A DNA stretch of 64,000 nt, taken from Echinococcus granulosus (Eukaryota; Platyhelminthes; Cestoda; Cyclophyllidea; Taeniidae). The position numbers and the translations under genes are program-made. Position 1 is the first letter of the stretch. Every line of letters begins with the position of its first letter. The notes under the pieces are model-generated. The model did no database searches, was not told the DNA's origin, and worked only from the letters and a program-made list of their open reading frames with translations. The stretch spans positions 3,674,642-3,738,641 of the forward strand of contig NW_020170381.1 in NCBI RefSeq assembly GCF_000524195.1, read 5' to 3'. Shown here in pieces: positions 63,103 to 64,000 of this stretch.

Positions 63103-64000
63103 GTCTAGGCTTAGTGTCAAGACACTACCTGTAGCAGGGCAGTCTAGCTTTTAAAATGTGATGTTCTAGTCATCTCCAAGGACATTAAGTTGTTCGAGTC
63201 AACTGGGAGTCTTGCTGCAAGGATGCAGCAGGATGAGTGTAGCCGCATGCCATTATCGTGAGAGCCGAGTTATGGAAGACTGCAGAGGCTCTTGTGACCA
63301 AATATTCCATTAAATCAACTATCATTCTGTAATATTTCATTTTCTGTGTGGCTCTTAACAACTATTGGTAGTTAGGAGGTTCAAAAGTTGGTTTTATTTA
63401 GGGGGTTATTACGCGTTCGCTTGTTCTGGCACCGGGTCTCCTTTACGGCGTCAATTAGTTTACTGTGATAACGGAAAAGTCGAAAAAATAGGCTGTAATG
63501 TCCGAACTTGATCACATCTTGCACAACCGTTTTTCGGAAAGAAACTTAGACAACCTGAAAATAATTATGCCGTGAGACGATGGCAGAACCTGTTGCTTCA
63601 AAAGAGGTTTCTTCACTACATGAGCAGATTTTTTAATCCATGAGTGATACGAGACCAGAAGTGAAGTATGACTATGGCTGAATACGTATTGTGATATGGC
63701 GGCTATTATTTAATGCGACACGTAACCCTTGTGTTGATATAAATCAAAATAAGGAAGAATTAATTGGATAAGAAGACTTAAAGTGTTTTTTGCCTTCTAA
63801 CTAGATAGTAAAACGAAGCATTTGACCAAATCCTCAAAGAATTATTGGCAAAAAAACAAAGGAGTTCTTTAACAGAGGGCATGGAATTGATGTAAAGATG
63901 GAATAGATGGAGCGTTGATTTATCGAATGGTGCGTCCACAAACCGCCCGCCTTGTTTAGTGATGGCCTAAGGATTTCTCTGGCAGTCCTCCTCTCCTTCT
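63103..64000. other. Flank without supported gene
   Basis: AT-rich sequence with only short open frames. Nothing recognised, and no repeat core of the interspersed family is seen here. Confidence 0.5.

Noticed and set aside
62778..63134. Open frame of 118 codons after the cullin-4 stop
   Set aside because: It runs through the 100-N gap, and the N run creates the apparent length.
1..64000. tRNA or rRNA genes and CRISPR arrays
   Set aside because: No tRNA-like B box with matching arms, no rRNA stretch and no regularly spaced repeats were seen. CRISPR is not expected in an animal genome.

Overview
The window is nuclear DNA of an animal, most likely a parasitic flatworm and probably a tapeworm. 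Genes are split by introns, several of them only 29-40 bp long, which is a hallmark of flatworm genomes. The spacers are AT-rich, carry many copies of a short repeat and hold a decayed Gypsy-type LTR retrotransposon. Two 100-base N runs mark assembly gaps. The flatworm assignment is inferred from gene architecture and was not tested by a database search.

Layout. 1-4391: AT-rich DNA with no gene I can support. 4392-8174: a short repeat split by an inserted, inactivated Gypsy element with recognisable gag, protease, reverse transcriptase, RNase H and integrase remnants. 8547-11168 (+): a six-exon chromatin-protein gene with a PHD finger and two tandem CXXC zinc fingers, closest to CFP1/CXXC1 of the Set1/COMPASS complex. 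11169-29 kb: long 3' flank and spacer, with repeat copies concentrated at 17-28 kb. About 34.4-56.5 kb (-), possibly down to about 29 kb: a long gene for an APPL-type BAR-PH-PTB endosomal adaptor, reconstructed from 15 small exons. 57.3-58.7 kb: four more repeat copies. 59362-62761 (+): a cullin-4 gene, 12 exons, complete at the 3' end and missing about the first 45 residues. 62762-64000: flank with a gap.

The three genes do not form a pathway. CFP1 directs H3K4 methylation, APPL acts on Rab5 early endosomes, and CUL4 is the scaffold of the CRL4 ubiquitin ligase. APPL and CUL4 are transcribed away from each other from a shared spacer of at most 2.8 kb.

The most striking observations are: an AT-AC (U12-type) intron in the cullin-4 gene with a perfect 5' splice site and a perfect branch-site consensus; a duplicated CXXC domain whose two copies share a changed DNA-contact motif and changed cysteine spacing; the very small introns; and a hairpin-bearing interspersed repeat family that hosts the Gypsy insertion.
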